A model generated the notes under the pieces. That model ran no database searches. It was given only the letters and a program-made list of their open reading frames with translations, and had not been told where the DNA came from. DNA of 64,000 nt from Rhynchosporium graminicola. Lineage: Eukaryota > Ascomycota > Leotiomycetes > Helotiales > Ploettnerulaceae. The stretch is from the NCBI GenBank assembly GCA_900074885.1, contig FJUW01000063.1, positions 258,957 through 322,956 of the forward strand, given 5' to 3'. The position numbers were made by a program, and so were the translations under genes. Within the stretch, counting starts at the first letter, position 1, and each line of letters begins with the position of its first letter. This document shows positions 25,206 through 37,980 of this stretch, one piece after another.

Positions 25206-27990
25206 CACCCCTCTGTAGAGATACTATAAAGTCGGTAACTTCTACAGGTACGAGTGATCTAATTTCCTGTAATTAGTCGATTTATACTATCGTATGCGTA
25301 CGTATAGTAACACCCCTGGAGACTAGAACTATGCCTCGATATCACGTGAACTGGACAAATCCCAGGTTCCGTAATTCCTTCAAGATAGTTTGCCTTCCCG
25401 ATTAATGTCTATACCCCTTATTCTAGGTATAAAACGGTCATATTCAGTATTACTATAAAGGCCTTAAGGTCTTATGGGCCAAGTAGTTTAGTGAAACCGT
25501 CTGCCGCGTTCTCTTTTAAGGGTATATACTAAGGGTCTAAATAACCTCTGGCGACCTCCTAGCGAAGGTAGTAGAATTTGATATCGATATGCTTAGTACG
25601 TTAGTGTAATTCAGGGTTCTCCGATAGAGATAAAGCTCCCTGATTATCGCACTGTATCTCTACACTCCTAGAGTCTGGCTTATTATAGCCTAGCTCCTTC
25701 AGTACTTAGCGTATCCATGAAGCTTCTCTAGTAAAGGCGCATATAGCTATATACTCTGCTTCCGTAGAGGTAAGAGCTATAGTAGTCTATCGCTTTGAAA
25801 TAGCTAAGAAAACACCTCCTGTAAGGAAGAAATAAACTCCGGTATAAAAAACTCTATAAATTCGGTTACCGGCCTAATTAGAGTCGCAGAAACCTCTTAA
25901 TTTCATCTTCTCTCTGTCGGTAACGTCTCCTCCGTAAGTCGTAGCGTAGTACTTCGTACCTTATAGGTAAGAAAGTACTCTCTTAGCGCTCGAAAGGTAT
26001 TAAAGTAATAAATTTATAAGAAATTATAATAATATAGAGCAGTAGTATAGTATATCCCAGCGAGTATAAGCTAGGTACTATAAACTACCGTAAAGCTATT
26101 AATATAGCTTGATTTCTTATAGAGTAGCTACTCCCTTGAATTTAACTATAGAAACCTCTGAACTAGTAGTAAAGGGCGTATTAGCGCTCTTACAGTTAGT
26201 TATTCCAAATCGATCTAATATCTTATCGATATACGTATCTTAGTAAAGAGAAATCGTCTTCTTCTCTCTGTTACGTATAATTCTAACGCTAAGGAAGTAT
26301 TTAGCTAGTCTAGCTAGTAGAATATCGAATATAGTAAGAATCTTCTTCTTAAGCTCTTTAAGAGCTATTCTAGCCTTTAAGATAACTAGAAAATCGTCGA
26401 CATAAGTAACGATAATTATTCTAGTTTCTCAGTTAATATATACGCAATTATCAGTTTATAAAAGTATAAAGTCGATAATACCGAACTCCTTACGTAAAGT
26501 CTCTTGCTAGAGACATAGAGATTACTTCAGACCGTATAGAGCCTTTAGTAAGAGTATATATTTATCGTCTGTAAGTCTACGCCTAAATTATCTATAAAAT
26601 AGCAGCAATTTAACATATATCTAGGTATCGGCTTCACTATATAAGAATACTATTACTATATTAAACTATTCGACTTCTAAGTCGTACTCCGCTATAACTA
26701 CTAAGCCTATCTTCTAAGTAGAAGATTTATAGACTCCGGTATACGTCTAATCGTAATCGTAACTAAATCGTTACGTATAACTTTAGACTATAAATCTGAC
26801 CTTATATTTATCGATTTTGCTATCCATATCTCTCTTAGTCTTAAAAACTAGACGAGAACCTAGTACTCTGCACTCTTTTAGCATATCAGAGCGACTTATA
26901 GTCTTCTAAGTCGACTTCTCTTCAAGAGATCGATACTCCTTAATTATAGCCTTCTTCCATTCTAGCTAATCAGCTCTCTTTATAGCCTGATCTAAAGTAG
27001 TCGGATTATCCAAGAATAGAGACTCTTCTTAAGCCGTATGAAAGGCGAGTCGATACTGAATAGTACTCTCTTATACTTCTTTAAGTAGTGAAATTACATA
27101 GGAGTAGCTGTTATTTAGTTCCGGGGTTGCCTCAGGCGTCGAAATTAGAGTCGGATTATTACGGCTAGAGCGTGTAGCCCTAGGGACGTACTCCGGCATA
27201 TAGTTCTTAGATCCAGGAGGCTTACTACGCTTCTTTTATATAGTAATTTACTCCGGAATATCGACCTCTAGTGCTAGAACTTCGTCCTTAATTATGGATT
27301 CGGTATCCGTACTACTATCGACTTCTTCTTCCGAGACTATACCTATATCAGGAGTAGTAGCACTAGTAACCTCGACGTCTTGATTTTAACTCAAAGTATC
27401 GATAGAATCACCCCTAGTTTAAGGTACTATTATAGCGTCTTCTTCGTGAGGTTCTATGACTAAGCTATCTTTATCAAATCGTAGATAAGAGGTACGAACT
27501 ACCTTTCTATTAACTAGGTATTTATAGATATTATAACCTTCAAATCCCACTAGAATACCCTTTTCAGCTCTAGGAGCTACCTTATAGCTCTAGACTCTCT
27601 TCTCCTTATCAATTAGTATAAAGACAGGATATCCCAATATACGGAGATACTTAATAGAGGGAGTATAGTTCACCCCTAGTTTAATATTGTCCTAGAAGTA
27701 CTTAAAAGGAGTCTTCCCTTCTACTCTAGAAGTAGAGGTAAGGTTAGCGATATATATATAAGCGAGTAGAATTTCCGGCTATATATAGTCAGGTATATTC
27801 TAGTCCACTATAACTATACGTACCTTCTCGATAATCGTACGTATAGAGCGTTCAGCTCTTCTATCTTACTCTAGAGTATACGGAGTAGACTCCTCTAGTA
27901 GTATTCCAAGGTAATCAGTAAGCTCTTTTATCTAAGAGGGAGAGTACTCCTTACTCCTGTCATATCTCTATACTTTAATTTTACAGTAAT
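25206..27990 (-). pseudogene. J pol: integrase C-terminal part, RT and RNase H
   Basis: Copia polyprotein. From right to left: the end of integrase with RAERSIRTIIEKVR (near 27830) and the GYPVFILID region (near 27620); an acidic linker; RT with the Copia catalytic box YVDDFLV at 26384-26404; and Copia RNase H with TSTEAEYIA (near 25760), DNQGAL (25630) and RTKHIDIKF (25590). It is readable over hundreds of codons with only scattered TAG/TAA, so it was inactivated late. It continues from the integrase part at 29608 across G1, whose TSD GTAAT lies at 27986-27990. Confidence 0.88.
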
Positions 27991-28192
27991 TGTGACGGCG
28001 CATGATATACGTGGCAGATACGGGCCAGTATCGGTGCCTTAGGCATACCCTCCTTGTATATATAGAAGGTGCAGACTCCTTCAGAGCTCTGTATCTTTCT
28101 GTTTCCTTTGTACCAGACTATATAAGATCGCTCTTAGCCTTCCTACTTATTTATTCTTGCTTATATACTGCCTTAAGTCTTATATCGTTATA
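27991..28192 (+). repeat. 5' LTR of G1 (202 bp)
   Basis: TGTGACGGCG...ATCGTTATA. The right half, from the TATA box on, resembles the D LTR; the left half (U3) does not. Confidence 0.92.
28056..28065 (+). promoter_or_regulatory. TATA box in the G1 LTR
   Basis: TATATATAG followed by AAGGTGC, placed in mid LTR as expected for the U3/R promoter. The D LTR has TATATATATA followed by AGGTGC at the same place (31123-31135). Confidence 0.5.
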
Positions 28193-28587
28193 TTAAACAG
28201 AAAGATCAAGACCGCCGGGGACAGTATTAAATAATATCTTACTTAGAAAACTCGATTCGGACGTACGACTTCGACTATTAGGGAGCTCTTCGCTGAGTTA
28301 TCTCTACTTACCTTGGATTTTTGTACTTCGGAATCATACGGAAACAGTTAGTACTATTAATTACGAATTCGACGGTTAGGTTTTCAAAAGAGCCGAGATT
28401 CCAGAGATCTCTCGGATAGCTGGGAATTTGAATATAATTCAGCCTCAGAAGTATTAGTATTACTACGAAGTCACTCTCGGATACTTCGAAACTCGTTCCT
28501 TTATACGTACGAAGTAAAATAGCGGACGAATTTTAGGTGGAAACTTCCCTATAAGCCCTAATATTTATTATCCTCTTACTCGACTTT

Positions 28588-29115
28588 AACCTTCCGAAAG
28601 CAGCTCTGATAGCGAAAAACCTTACTTTTAGGCTAAGACGAAGTAGCTTATTACCCTAGCGGAAATTACCGGAATCCGACTTGTAACCCCCGTACCCCGG
28701 TATAATTTATCCCCCTCGGCAGAATCGACCTCCTTCTACTAGAAAAGAACATTTATCCACTAACCAGAATTAAACCTTCCGAAAGCAGCTCTGATAGCGA
28801 AAAACCTTACTTTTAGGCTAGGACGAAGTAGCTTATTACCCTAGCGGAAATTGCCGGAATCCGACTAGTAACCCAAATACCCCGGTATAATTTATCCCCC
28901 TCGGCAGAATCGACCTCCTTCTACTAGAAAAGAACTTTTGTCCCCTTACCTGATTTCAACCTTCCGAAAGCAGCTCTGATAGCGAAAAACCTTACTTTTT
29001 AGGCTAGGACGAAGTAGCTTATTACCCTAGCGGAAATTGCCGGAATCCGACTCGTAACCCTTATACCCCGGTATAATTTATCCCCCTCGGCAGAATCGAC
29101 CTCCCTCTACTAGAA
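28588..29115. repeat. Tandem repeat, about 2.9 units of 185 bp, in G1
   Basis: Units start at 28588, 28773 and 28958, each with AACCTTCCGAAAGCAGCTCT. The units share a core ending at CTACTAGAA and differ in a short spacer of about 27 bp. The last unit is incomplete. Copies G2, G3 and G4 hold this segment once, so the array arose in the G1 lineage. No coding frame. Confidence 0.9.
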
Positions 29116-29400
29116 CCTTTAATTTAATACTTTCTATATTTACTTAACGAAGATATCCGACTCTCCTTAATCTTTTGGCTTTATTAGAATTCGATTTGGA
29201 CCTCTCTTTCTTTCGTAACCTTTAAGTATTTCAATCACTCGCTTAGCCTCACTTGTTTAGTAAAACTCGGTGTCTACGGTTTCGGTTTAATAGAAATTTG
29301 GAAGGTTGTCTTGATATTTGACTGCGTTTTATACTTACTTTGTTTCCTTTATTCGATTCTTCAAGGCTCGAGGGCGAGCTTTTGTCTTGGAAGGGGGTAA

Positions 29401-29602
29401 TATGACGGCGTATGATATACGTGGCAGATACGAGCTAGTATCGGTGCCTTAGGTATACCCTCCTTGTATATATAGAAGGTGCAGACTCCTTCAGAGCTCT
29501 ATATCTTTCTGTTTCCTTCGTACCAGACTATATAAGATCGCTCTTAGCCTCCCTACTTGTTTATTCTTGCTTATATACCGCCTTGAGTCTTGTGTCGTTA
29601 CA
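29401..29602 (+). repeat. 3' LTR of G1 (202 bp)
   Basis: Starts TATGACGGCG and ends TGTGTCGTTACA, followed by the TSD GTAAT. Pairs with 27991-28192. Confidence 0.92.
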
Positions 29603-29607
29603 GTAAT

Positions 29608-30290
29608 ACTATATTTCGGCTAACTTAATTAGCTTTTGATTAGCTAGGTATATATCCGACTTCTTAGCGTAAGTAAAAGCCCACTTTCTAGTCGAATAGG
29701 CGCATGAGAAGATAGAGGCATAAGAGTAACTATTTAGACCCTTAGGTTTAAGATATACTATATCTACATGGATTTCATCTATCGATCTAGTAGGTCGGGC
29801 ACGTGCTAACACCTTATTAACCTTCCGAATAGGTCGGCCTTTCTTATATAGTACGTAAAGGCGAGTTCTACTAGTCTTAAGCTCTATAAACTTCATACTA
29901 GTAACTATAGATTAAGTATATCGTACTACGTTAAAGCTAGCGTGATACATACGTCTATGCTAAAGCTCTATATCGACTGTAGCTTGCTCTACTGCTGCAG
30001 GTAAGCTCAAACCCGGAAGGCTAGCGTACCCTGCGCCGGAGGTCTCTTCTTTAATAATAAATAGATTCTTATTAATTATATAGATCTCCTTCTCCTTAGA
30101 CGTATAGAGAACAGAACTGCGTAAATAACCTCCTAACTTATTCAATTTAGAACCGGAGTATAAGTAGACTAGAGACTGCGGGATATATAGTGTATTATAG
30201 CACTTTAATACGCGCACTATACTGTCGGTCTTTATCGCCTTAATCGTATAACTTCTAATCCCGGTAGGGCGTAACGGCCTATTAACGGTA
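29608..30290 (-). pseudogene. J pol: GAG-pre-integrase and integrase N-terminal part
   Basis: Two open stretches (29960-30217 and 29609-29896) are true pieces of the Copia polyprotein, separated by a few mutated codons. The first is the end of the protease-linker region (LGGYLRSSVLYT, then the IEL segment before the His/Cys zinc site). The second holds FIELKTSRTR, GRPIRK, then VHVDIV-like sequence (EIHVDIVYLKP), which begins the integrase core. In a working protein this domain binds and joins the cDNA ends. G1 interrupts the frame at 29602. Confidence 0.82.
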
Positions 30291-30299
30291 AGTATATAG

Positions 30300-30998
30300 G
30301 GTAAGTCGTCTTTTAGCGTATATAAGGTAAATTTAGAAAGGTCGTTAGATATATACTCCGTAGCGCTGGTATCGAAAAGCTATCGTGACTTATTATAGTA
30401 AGAGAATATAGCTATAGAAGCTGTAATAGTAGGGAAACACAGTAAAAGGGCTGCGCCGAAGATACTACTATCGTCGGAATCGTTATCCTTCTTCTTTCTA
30501 CTACTAGTCTTCTTCTTATTAGTCTTATTAGTCTTACTCTCTCCCTCTTTCTTCTTTAGCTATTCGGCATGCGGGATCCACTTCTTTCTAGACTTCTCCT
30601 TAAACTCTTTCTTCTTCTACTTATTAATAATAAAACAGTTCTCTGGAGTATACTTTAGCGACGTCTGTTTATAGTACTTATAAGTCGGCCTAGTTTGATC
30701 TTTACTAGCTAGCTTAGTAGCTCCTCCGCCGCTTCCTTTCTTAGGCGTAGACTTATTGCCGTATAGAGCTTAACCTGCCATCTTTCCGGTAGAATCACTC
30801 GCTCTTATCTCGTTAGTAATATCTTCGATTAAACTGACTAAAGTCACTCCTAATTTAGCCTTCTCGGTCGTATCTAGGTTATTACTAGAAGAAACTCTTA
30901 AGAGAGAACGTTGTTTTTCAGCCTATATAAGCTACTTCTCTGAAACTGTAGTAATAAATATAATTAGATACTATACCGGAGGTAGAGCTATTATTAAA
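30300..30998 (-). pseudogene. J gag C-terminal part and protease
   Basis: The protease active site reads FDTSATEYISNDL (about 30339-30376), from the Copia pattern DTGAT. A zinc-knuckle remnant of spacing CX2CX6HX4C lies at 30635-30682, with the last Cys intact and the others Tyr. It is flanked by Lys-rich basic sequence. The right end stops at the TSD GTCTC (30999-31003), where D2 is inserted. Gag resumes at 40991. Confidence 0.8.
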
Positions 30999-31003
30999 GT
31001 CTC

Positions 31004-31271
31004 TGTGACGACAGCTCACCTGAATGTCATATGAGAAGAAGGATAGATAATAGGGCCCGAGTTCACAGGTATCCCGGTAGAACTAGTATCTGACCCGGTA
31101 TAGTATCGGACTAGTACCGGCATATATATATAAGGTGCTTTATACTCTATCTCTCTTCTTCTTCCTTCCTTATCTTTTTGTTTCTTTCGTAGTAGACTAT
31201 ATAAGATCGCTCTTAGCCTCCCTACTCGTTTATTCTTACTTATATACTGCCTTAAGTCTTATATTATTATA
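31004..31271 (+). repeat. 5' LTR of D2 (268 bp)
   Basis: TGTGACGACAGCTC...TATTATTATA. From the TATA box on, it shares the GACTATATAAGATCGCTC segment and the terminal part with the G LTR. Confidence 0.92.
31123..31133 (+). promoter_or_regulatory. TATA box in the D2 LTR
   Basis: TATATATATAA followed by GGTGC, in mid LTR, at the same place as in the G LTRs. Confidence 0.5.
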
Positions 31272-31349
31272 TTAAACAAAAAGATTAAGATAGCCGGAGA
31301 TAGCTTACTATAATATCTTACTACTAAGTTAGTTATTCGATAACTACTC

Positions 31350-33000
31350 GTATATAGCCGAGATACTAGAGATCTCTCGGATAACTATGAATCAGGGTTT
31401 AATTTAGCTTATTATAAATAGTATAATAGAGGAGGTTTTCGCTAATACTCCTTTAATAACCCCCTTAGTATAAAGGAATTATAGATAGATTTTAAAGAAG
31501 GTATAATAAATACCCCGGAACTTTAACCTCTATATATCGCTACTGAAATAGCCCTGATATACCCCTTTTTAAGCTACTATTATAGCTCTTAACTAATAAA
31601 CTAGAGACCTCTCTAGTTCTAGGAGAACTTAACGCGATCCTCCTCGCTTTACCTCCGAACTTAATCTATTATACTTTTTCTTACTTTAAATATCTCTTAC
31701 CTTAGAGAACGTTAATACCTTATTAAAGAAGTACCGACTAAGAGAGAAAGGAAAACAAAAGCGAAATTCACTAGGAGTATAATCGCTAAGTACTCCTACT
31801 ATTATAGGTGACTCGAACCTGATCTATTCCCTCTTATAACGATTAGTAGACTAGGAGGAAAAGAATAACTCTCTAGAAGATACTATAGATAAACTAATCT
31901 CTATATAAGATAAGTTCCTTATAAGGGTCCCTTACTTATCTTCGACTCTCTTACTAGAACTAATACTATAATCTCTGCGTATAGCGGAGTTTAATAACTT
32001 AATAAACTCTATTCCGATACGTAGTACTGAGAGAGAGGATACTATTCCTAATAAACTATCTCTCTCTTCTAGCGCCGAATCAGTAGAGTTACGCCCTAGG
32101 AAGTCTTATCTTACTAAGAAGATCCTGCCCCTAGATAATAGATCGGACTTTACTTTCCTCTAATAGAGAGTATTAATATAAGACTAGCTAGCTATAAACG
32201 CTAACTATTACTTTATAGACTTCTCTCGGCGCGTTCTTATATAGGAGCTAGTTACTAGATTAGCTAAGGAGTATCTTACGCCTTAGTACCTCGCTAACGA
32301 GTTTAAAACTAGCGATAAAATAATCTCCTTATTAGAAGGGAACTTTCTTACTAGTTTAGAGGAAGACGACTACTATAACGCTTTCTACTGCCTGGAAATA
32401 TAATAACCCGGCTATATACGCGAGACCTTCGCTGAGTTTCGTAGTCGATTTTAAAGCGCTACTATCTAAGGTAAGGTTAAAAAGAAGAAGTAGTTCTTCT
32501 ATATATAAGATAAGATTATACTATCCTTACGCGCTTTAACTCTTATTATTAAACTAACGTAGAATAAGGACTACGCTTCTATAGTTAGATCCTTACTTTC
32601 TTTTGATACTAAGCGTCGCTATAACTTAGAACGTACCTATCTTAAGAAAGCTACTGCTTAGGTATAATACTATAAGCTTACTATTACTACTACGACTACT
32701 ACTAGTTCTACCTCTTACTAATCCTTAAGCTTAGCTCCTTAATAAACTACTCCTATACTATATGTATATACCTCTACCCTAGTATAGTCTAGTACTCCCT
32801 CCGCGCTAAAACGCCTTACTACCTCGACCGGAGAACCCCCTAGGTATTATAGTTATAGATAGCTTAGTTATATTAAGCTAGATTACTCTAACCCGCTTAA
32901 GGTTTAATTAATCGACGAATTTCCGGAAGAGGATTAAGTAACTAAAGAAGCAGTAGAAAATATACCCTCCGAATCTGGACTAATACTAGAGGGAAATAAT
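31350..33000 (+). pseudogene. D2 gag
   Basis: Long degenerate gag downstream of the 5' LTR. The middle is a helical capsid-like part (about 32150-32640). A zinc knuckle lies at 32845-32886 in the form YYSYR-x-LSYIKLDY: the CX2CX4HX4C spacing is exact, but all four ligands are Tyr through RIP. An acidic tail (EFPEED near 32920) follows. Start approximate. Confidence 0.75.
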
Positions 33001-33099
33001 AAGGCCTAGGTAAAAACTCCTTCCTAGGTCTATGTAAGTATAATCTCTTTAATCTAGACCTTAACTCCCTGATAGAAAGTAAGTAATTCATATACTCGA

Positions 33100-36000
33100 C
33101 TATAGTTAGTATAAACGAGCTAGGAGTCTCTATAAATAGCCTGATTGATACTAGAGCGAATAGTTATCTATTTATTAATCGCACTCTTACCGGATGACTA
33201 TTAGGGGCCCTCGGTATCAAAATCGAGCTACTGCTTTATTCTATTCTAATACGTAGTTTCTAATAGTCTATTAGAACTTATATTACCTATTTTATATATT
33301 TATACTTTTCTATTAATAATAAGCGTATTTATAACTGCCCTTTTGTTCTTCTCGATTTAGGATAATAAGATATAATTATTAGTATTAAATAAATACGACG
33401 ATTTCAAGTTAAGCTAGATACGCTCTACTATAAGCTACTATAATCGGAACGCTATCTAGCTACCTTCTGATACGATAAGGAGATAATTATAACTCTATTG
33501 CCTTATAAACCTAGTATTAATCGATCTTACTAAATCGATACTAACGCGCGGGACTTAGCTATAAACTAGCTAGACTGATACCGATTATACTAAATAATAG
33601 CGATATAGTATATTAACGTATCGTTCTTACTCTTTAACTTATTTCCGCTTATCGCTAAGGAATCCGAACTCCTTTCCGCTCCGAATTCATCGAGAAAAGT
33701 ACTTACGCCGAAACCTTACTATAAGTACTCCTCTTAACCTCCGAGGATCTAGAAACTAGTTCCGATTTACTAAATTAGTACTATAGCTTTTTACTTTAAT
33801 ATAAAACGTAAAGGTTCTGAATTATTCTTCACTAGTATCTACGAGATAGACCGCCTCTTATAAGACTATCTAAATAGCGACTCTCCTAAGGATCTTAATA
33901 CTGAACGACTCGTGGCCGAAAAGCTACCGGAATAATACTATACTCTTAAGGAAGCTTTTTCTAAGCGGGATTCTAATATTCTTCTGCTATATTACTTATA
34001 TAATTATAAAATCATTCTAGAAGAACTATTACTTAACGTATATTCGCCCCTATATTAGTAATCTATAGACGAACTATAAGTGACTAAGGAGTACCTTATA
34101 GAAAACCTAGATAAGGGATTTATCGAATCTAGCTAAAGTCCCTTTATATTACTTATACTATTCGTTAAGAAGGCCGATAGAGGATTACGCTTCTATATTA
34201 ATTATTATAAGCTTAATACGATCACTCGAAAGGATTCCTACTTAATACCNCTCGATTTAGGATAATAAGATATAATTATTAGTATTAAATAAATACGACG
34301 ATTTCAAGTTAAGCTAGATACGCTCTACTATAAGCTACTATAATCGGAACGCTATCTAGCTACCTTCTGATACGATAAGGAGATAATTATAACTCTATTG
34401 CCTTATAAACCTAGTATTAATCGATCTTACTAAATCGATACTAACGCGCGGGACTTAGCTATAAACTAGCTAGACTGATACCGATTATACTAAATAATAG
34501 CGATATAGTATATTAACGTATCGTTCTTACTCTTTAACTTATTTCCGCTTATCGCTAAGGAATCCGAACTCCTTTCCGCTCCGAATTCATCGAGAAAAGT
34601 ACTTACGCCGAAACCTTACTATAAGTACTCCTCTTAACCTCCGAGGATCTAGAAACTAGTTCCGATTTACTAAATTAGTACTATAGCTTTTTACTTTAAT
34701 ATAAAACGTAAAGGTTCTGAATTATTCTTCACTAGTATCTACGAGATAGACCGCCTCTTATAAGACTATCTAAATAGCGACTCTCCTAAGGATCTTAATA
34801 CTGAACGACTCGTGGCCGAAAAGCTACCGGAATAATACTATACTCTTAAGGAAGCTTTTTCTAAGCGGGATTCTAATATTCTTCTGCTATATTACTTATA
34901 TAATTATAAAATCATTCTAGAAGAACTATTACTTAACGTATATTCGCCCCTATATTAGTAATCTATAGACGAACTATAAGTGACTAAGGAGTACCTTATA
35001 GAAAACCTAGATAAGGGATTTATCGAATCTAGCTAAAGTCCCTTTATATTACTTATACTATTCGTTAAGAAGGCCGATAGAGGATTACGCTTCTATATTA
35101 ATTATTATAAGCTTAATACGATCACTCGAAAGGATTCCTACTTAATACCTAGGATCGATAAGCTCTTAACTTATATATCTAAAATAGTAATCTTTACTAA
35201 ACTAGATATCCGGGTAGTATTTAACTATATCTATATAGACCCTGAATCCGAGGAGTATATTACTTTCCGAACCTGCTTCGGATCCTATAAATATAAAGTA
35301 CTACTTTTCAGGCTCTATAATAAACTTAGTATATACTAGCGATATATAAATAATATACTATTAGATTACTTAGATAATTTCTATATAGCTTACTTAGATA
35401 ATATCCTTATATACTCGGAAACGCTCTAAGAATATAAGGAATATGTTAAATTAGTACTATAACGCTTAATAGATACCGGACTTTAGGTAGATATTAAGAA
35501 AAGCGAATTCTATATTACTCGGACTAAATACCTCAGATATATTATTACTACTAACGGAATCGAGCTAGATCCTGAGAAGGTAATACTATTAGTGAACTAG
35601 AAGTACTCTAAAATAATAATAGCTATAAAATCCTTCTTAGGATTCTATAAGTTCTACTATTAATTTATTCGGAATTTCGGCCTTATTACTAAACTTCTCT
35701 TAGTACTTACTCGGCCTATAGTACTATAGAATTTCACTAACGATTATAAGAAGTCCTTTGATAATTTATATTAATAGCTATTATTAGTATAGAAACTATA
35801 TTATTTCGACCCTGAATTATAGATTAAACTAGAAACTAATACTTCCGACGGTATAATAGCTAGAGTTATCTCCTAATTATATGAAGATAACTAGTAGTAT
35901 CTAATTAGATTCTACTCCTATGTTCTTAATAGATATGAACTAAACTAGGAGATCTATAATAAGGAGCTATACGCTATTATTAAGTCTTTCCGGAAATAGA

Positions 36001-37980
36001 GACCGGAACTCATATCTCTATGATACTATACCGGCGTATATACGGACTATCGATCCTTAGAGTACTTTATAACTACTAAGGTCCTAACTAGTAAGTAAGC
36101 TAAATAGATAGAATTCCTTTCCGAATTCAACTTCTAAATTATATACACGCCTAGTAAAGATAACGCTAAAGCTAATATCCTTAGCTATAGAGAATAAGAT
36201 CTAAGGATATAGGAATAATAGAAATAGGATAGTAGATCTCGGGTTTTACTACCTCTAGACTACCTAGACCTTAGGATTAACGCGGAACTAGCTAAGTATT
36301 ATATCGATCAAATCAGTTATATATGCCTAATATCGCTAGGGACTAATACGCTACTGGAACCCGTATATAATTCCTTTAATTTAATCGAGAAACTATACTA
36401 ATTTAACTAAGAATCGTTCTCTAATAAACGGAACATATTAGGAGATAGCTATATTATTAACAATAGTTTATTACTTTATAATAGTTGTCTATACGTATAA
36501 CGCTATATCCCGCTATATACCTGTTTAATCAGCGAAGTCTACGATTAAGTTTCCTCTGCTTATCTAAATGCTTATAAGACTACCGAAATAATTTCTACTT
36601 ATTACTACTAGAAAGGACTTGTATCAGATATGAAATAGTATACTCGTAATTGCCGCCCCTATTAGTACTCTTATCCGAAGCAAACGAAACAGTAAGGATT
36701 CCTATACTTATTACTAGTACTTAGCTACCTTATGCAGTACCTAGCTATAGATTTTAAGGACTTCTTGCCCGATAACTAAGGATTTAATAGGATATTAGTA
36801 TTTATTAACCGCTTAGGGAAGGACTCCGTATCGATACTATACTACTATAATATCGATACCCGCGGGATAGCGACGTTATTTATCTAATAGATATATCGTT
36901 TCGGATATACCCCTAAGTTAATTATATCTGACCGAGGAGCTTAGTTAGTCTTATCCTTCTAGTAAGAGTTTTACTATATAATTAGAGTTAAGGTTAAGCT
37001 CTTTACCTCCTTCTTCTAGTAAACTGACGGATAAATAGAGATTATGAATTAGTATATTAACTAACGCCTTAGACCTTTCGTTAATTACTACTAGAGTAAC
37101 TAGGGCGAACTACTACTAATAATAGACCGCGCCTAAGTAACCCTGCCTTATAACTCTATTAGTATAGCGCCTTATACCTTTAAATATAGTATACTACTAC
37201 GGAATAGCTAGGACTAGAAGTAACTTACCGGATTAATACTATAAGAGAAGCTTAACTATATCGATACTAAATCCCTAGCTGAATATGCTAAATCTGCTAT
37301 CGAGATTACAAAAGCTAATATACTAGCTACTTAGTATAAGATAAGCGCTATAACTGACCCGAAACAGCGTAATATCGACTAGGAAGTTAGAGATAAGGTA
37401 TTTCTCTCTATAAGGAACCTTAAGAATCACTAGCTAAGTAAGAAGCTATCTAGTCTCTAGGCAGGACTATACTAGGTCCTAGCTAAGATCGGATACTCCT
37501 ATAAGCTAGATTTGCCCCCGGGATCTTCTATATACGATATATTCGCCTCCGAATTACTCTTTAAGGACACGGAAAACATATTAATAAGCTAGGAGTTAAT
37601 AAACATACACCAAGAGGTTATTACTACTTAAGAAGAGTAAGAGTTATAAGATATACTCGCTATATAGCTCCTAAGAGGTAATCTAAAGTATCAGGTTAAT
37701 TAGCTAAGCTATAACCCGGACCTGACTTAGTATAACGCTTCCGATCTAATAGGTATTCCGTATAAGCTCAGAGACTTCTATGCTACTAACCTAAGTAAAC
37801 CTAGACTTCCGCGTAGACTAGATTAGTAGATTAAGGCCTAGGAAGACGGAATAGATAACTATAGTCACTTAGAGGATAATAAGCTATTATAGTTACTAGG
37901 ATTAGAATTTATTACTAAGGATAATCTCCTGATTATACTCTATAATAACGCTATATCTAAAACTCTACTTCTTTAACTAC
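33100..37980 (+). pseudogene. D2 pol (protease, RT, RNase H, integrase, chromodomain-like tail)
   Basis: Protease LIDTRANSYLF at 33143-33190 (from DTGAN). RT catalytic box YLDNILIYS at 35391-35417. Integrase with ISDRGAQ near 36925 and QTDGQIEIMN near 37020. The C-terminal end (about 37630-37850) reads like the chromodomain tail of family A (ELQDIL, then KYQVNWLSYNP with Trp lost). The reading is split by the duplicated block around the N at 34250. Pol ends near 37980, where it meets the antisense ORF tail to tail. Confidence 0.85.
33351..35149. repeat. Direct duplication of 899 bp around a single N
   Basis: 33351-34249 and 34251-35149 look identical, separated by N at 34250. The segment spans from protease into RT. 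This is probably an assembly join, since a real element would carry it once. Confidence 0.9.

Larger units (their letters stand above)
27991..29602 (+). mobile_element. Non-autonomous Ty3-type element G, copy G1
   Basis: Plus-strand element of 1612 bp: LTRs 27991-28192 and 29401-29602 (202 bp each), TSD GTAAT at 27986-27990 and 29603-29607. No gag or pol frame is present. The internal region holds a 185-bp tandem repeat (28588-29115). The polypurine tract GGAAGGGGG precedes the 3' LTR, preceded in turn by the hairpin AAGGCTCG-AGGG-CGAGCTTT. It is lightly mutated compared with G2-G4. The 64-codon open stretch inside the LTR is a chance frame covering the promoter. Confidence 0.92.

Noticed and set aside
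28002..28196. A 60-64 codon ORF present in the LTRs of G1, G2, G3 and G4 (also 43052-43234, 45006-45200, 57943-58137, 59828-60022).
   Set aside because: It lies wholly in the LTR, over the TATA box and terminal repeat, and is open only because LTR copies are similar. No motif, and its ends coincide with LTR borders.
28588..29115. The 185-bp repeats as a CRISPR-like array.
   Set aside because: The units are far too long, the spacers are near-identical, and the host is a fungus; it is a simple tandem repeat in an LTR element.
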